From the NCBI GenBank assembly GCA_016786965.1, contig JAEUVL010000638.1, forward strand, positions 1 through 15,326: a stretch of 15,326 bases of DNA, given 5' to 3'. Below, piece by piece: positions 15,226-15,326 of this stretch. Numbering within the stretch: position 1 is the stretch's first letter; each line of letters opens with the position of its first letter. This DNA is from Chitinophagaceae bacterium. GTDB taxonomy: Bacteria; Bacteroidota; Bacteroidia; Chitinophagales; Chitinophagaceae. Position numbers and translations under genes: made by a program. Below the pieces are notes generated by a model that made no database searches, was not told where the DNA came from, and saw only the letters and a list, made by a program, of their open reading frames with translations.

Positions 15226-15237
15226 GCAATCGTTTGA
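15226..15237 (-). promoter_or_regulatory. Candidate LacI-type operator TCAAACGATTGC before the sucrose-arm transporter
   Basis: Read on the minus strand this 12-mer is identical to the one at 5026-5037 and lies 2 nt before the start codon at 15223. It fits CAAnCGnTTG with the CpG at 15231-15232. The position would overlap the 5' leader of the operon transcript. Confidence 0.65.
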
Positions 15238-15263
15238 ACAGGTAAAATACTAAAACACCATAG

Positions 15264-15293
15264 CAAATACTACTGTAATTATTTGACGCCCAA
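15264..15293 (-). promoter_or_regulatory. Candidate Bacteroidota-type promoter of the sucrose-type operon
   Basis: On the minus strand a TTG (15293-15291) is followed after 18 nt by TAGTATTTG (15272-15264), close to the TTTG / TAnnTTTG layout of Bacteroidota promoters. It lies between two operator candidates. The spacing inside the -7 box is one base longer than consensus, so the call is tentative. Confidence 0.35.
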
Positions 15294-15297
15294 TTTT

Positions 15298-15309
15298 GCA
15301 AACGTTTGT
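15298..15309. promoter_or_regulatory. Candidate LacI-type operator with a perfect CAAACGTTTG palindrome
   Basis: GCAAACGTTTGT contains a perfect 10-bp palindrome centred on a CpG (15303-15304). It lies 72 bp upstream of the downstream operator centre and just upstream of the candidate -33 element. Two sites flanking a promoter suit looping or occlusion by a LacI-family dimer pair. It may also serve a divergent gene beyond the window. Confidence 0.6.
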
Positions 15310-15326
15310 TGTTGGGAAAATATTAC

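Noticed and set aside
15224..15301. 26-residue N-terminal extension of the SLC45-type transporter from an ATG at 15301
   Set aside because: The extension runs across the candidate -7 box and an operator, is unlike family N-termini, and the ATG at 15223 gives a normal start.

Overview
The window looks like a chromosomal segment from a member of the Bacteroidota, most like the Chitinophagaceae. This rests on moderate GC, absence of clear Shine-Dalgarno sequences, Bacteroidota-style promoter candidates (TTG about 18 nt before a TA-rich box), a LacI-family regulator beside sugar genes, and protein families common in that group. The lineage is inferred from general appearance, not from a marker gene.

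Bases 1-3890 (+ strand) form a compact cluster: the 3' part of an AhpD-like carboxymuconolactone decarboxylase (CMD) family gene, an MFS transporter, two more full-length CMD-family paralogues, and a membrane-anchored DUF3179 protein. Gaps are short (2-42 nt), so one transcript is likely. Both complete CMD proteins carry the Glu-Cys-X-X-Cys-X3-His constellation of AhpD alkylhydroperoxidases. DUF3179 has no established function. I know of no described role for this combination, and it is the best candidate here for an uncharacterised system. The MFS gene has no canonical start codon placed so that a whole first membrane helix is made.

Bases 3948-7800 (+ strand) hold a LacI-family regulator, an MFS transporter and a cytoplasmic-type GH37 trehalase: a trehalose uptake and hydrolysis arm.

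Bases 15223 down to 7805 (- strand) are a five-gene operon: an SLC45/GPH-type disaccharide transporter, a GH13 alpha-glucosidase lipoprotein, a sugar-porter MFS permease, a PfkB fructokinase and an amylosucrase-family GH13_4 enzyme. This reads as a sucrose and alpha-glucoside arm. Sucrose is imported, amylosucrase transfers or releases the glucosyl unit and frees fructose, and fructokinase traps the fructose. The lipoprotein glucosidase would work outside the cytoplasm and feed monosaccharides to the sugar porter.

The two arms converge with only 4 nt between their stop codons. They are linked by near-identical CpG-centred, LacI-type operator candidates (TCAAACGATTGC) placed directly before the first transporter gene of each arm, plus a perfect CAAACGTTTG palindrome further upstream of the sucrose arm. 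The inferred picture is a single LacI-controlled regulon for the non-reducing disaccharides trehalose and sucrose. No RNA genes, insertion sequences, CRISPR arrays or convincing terminators were seen, and no gene-free stretch exceeds about 120 nt.
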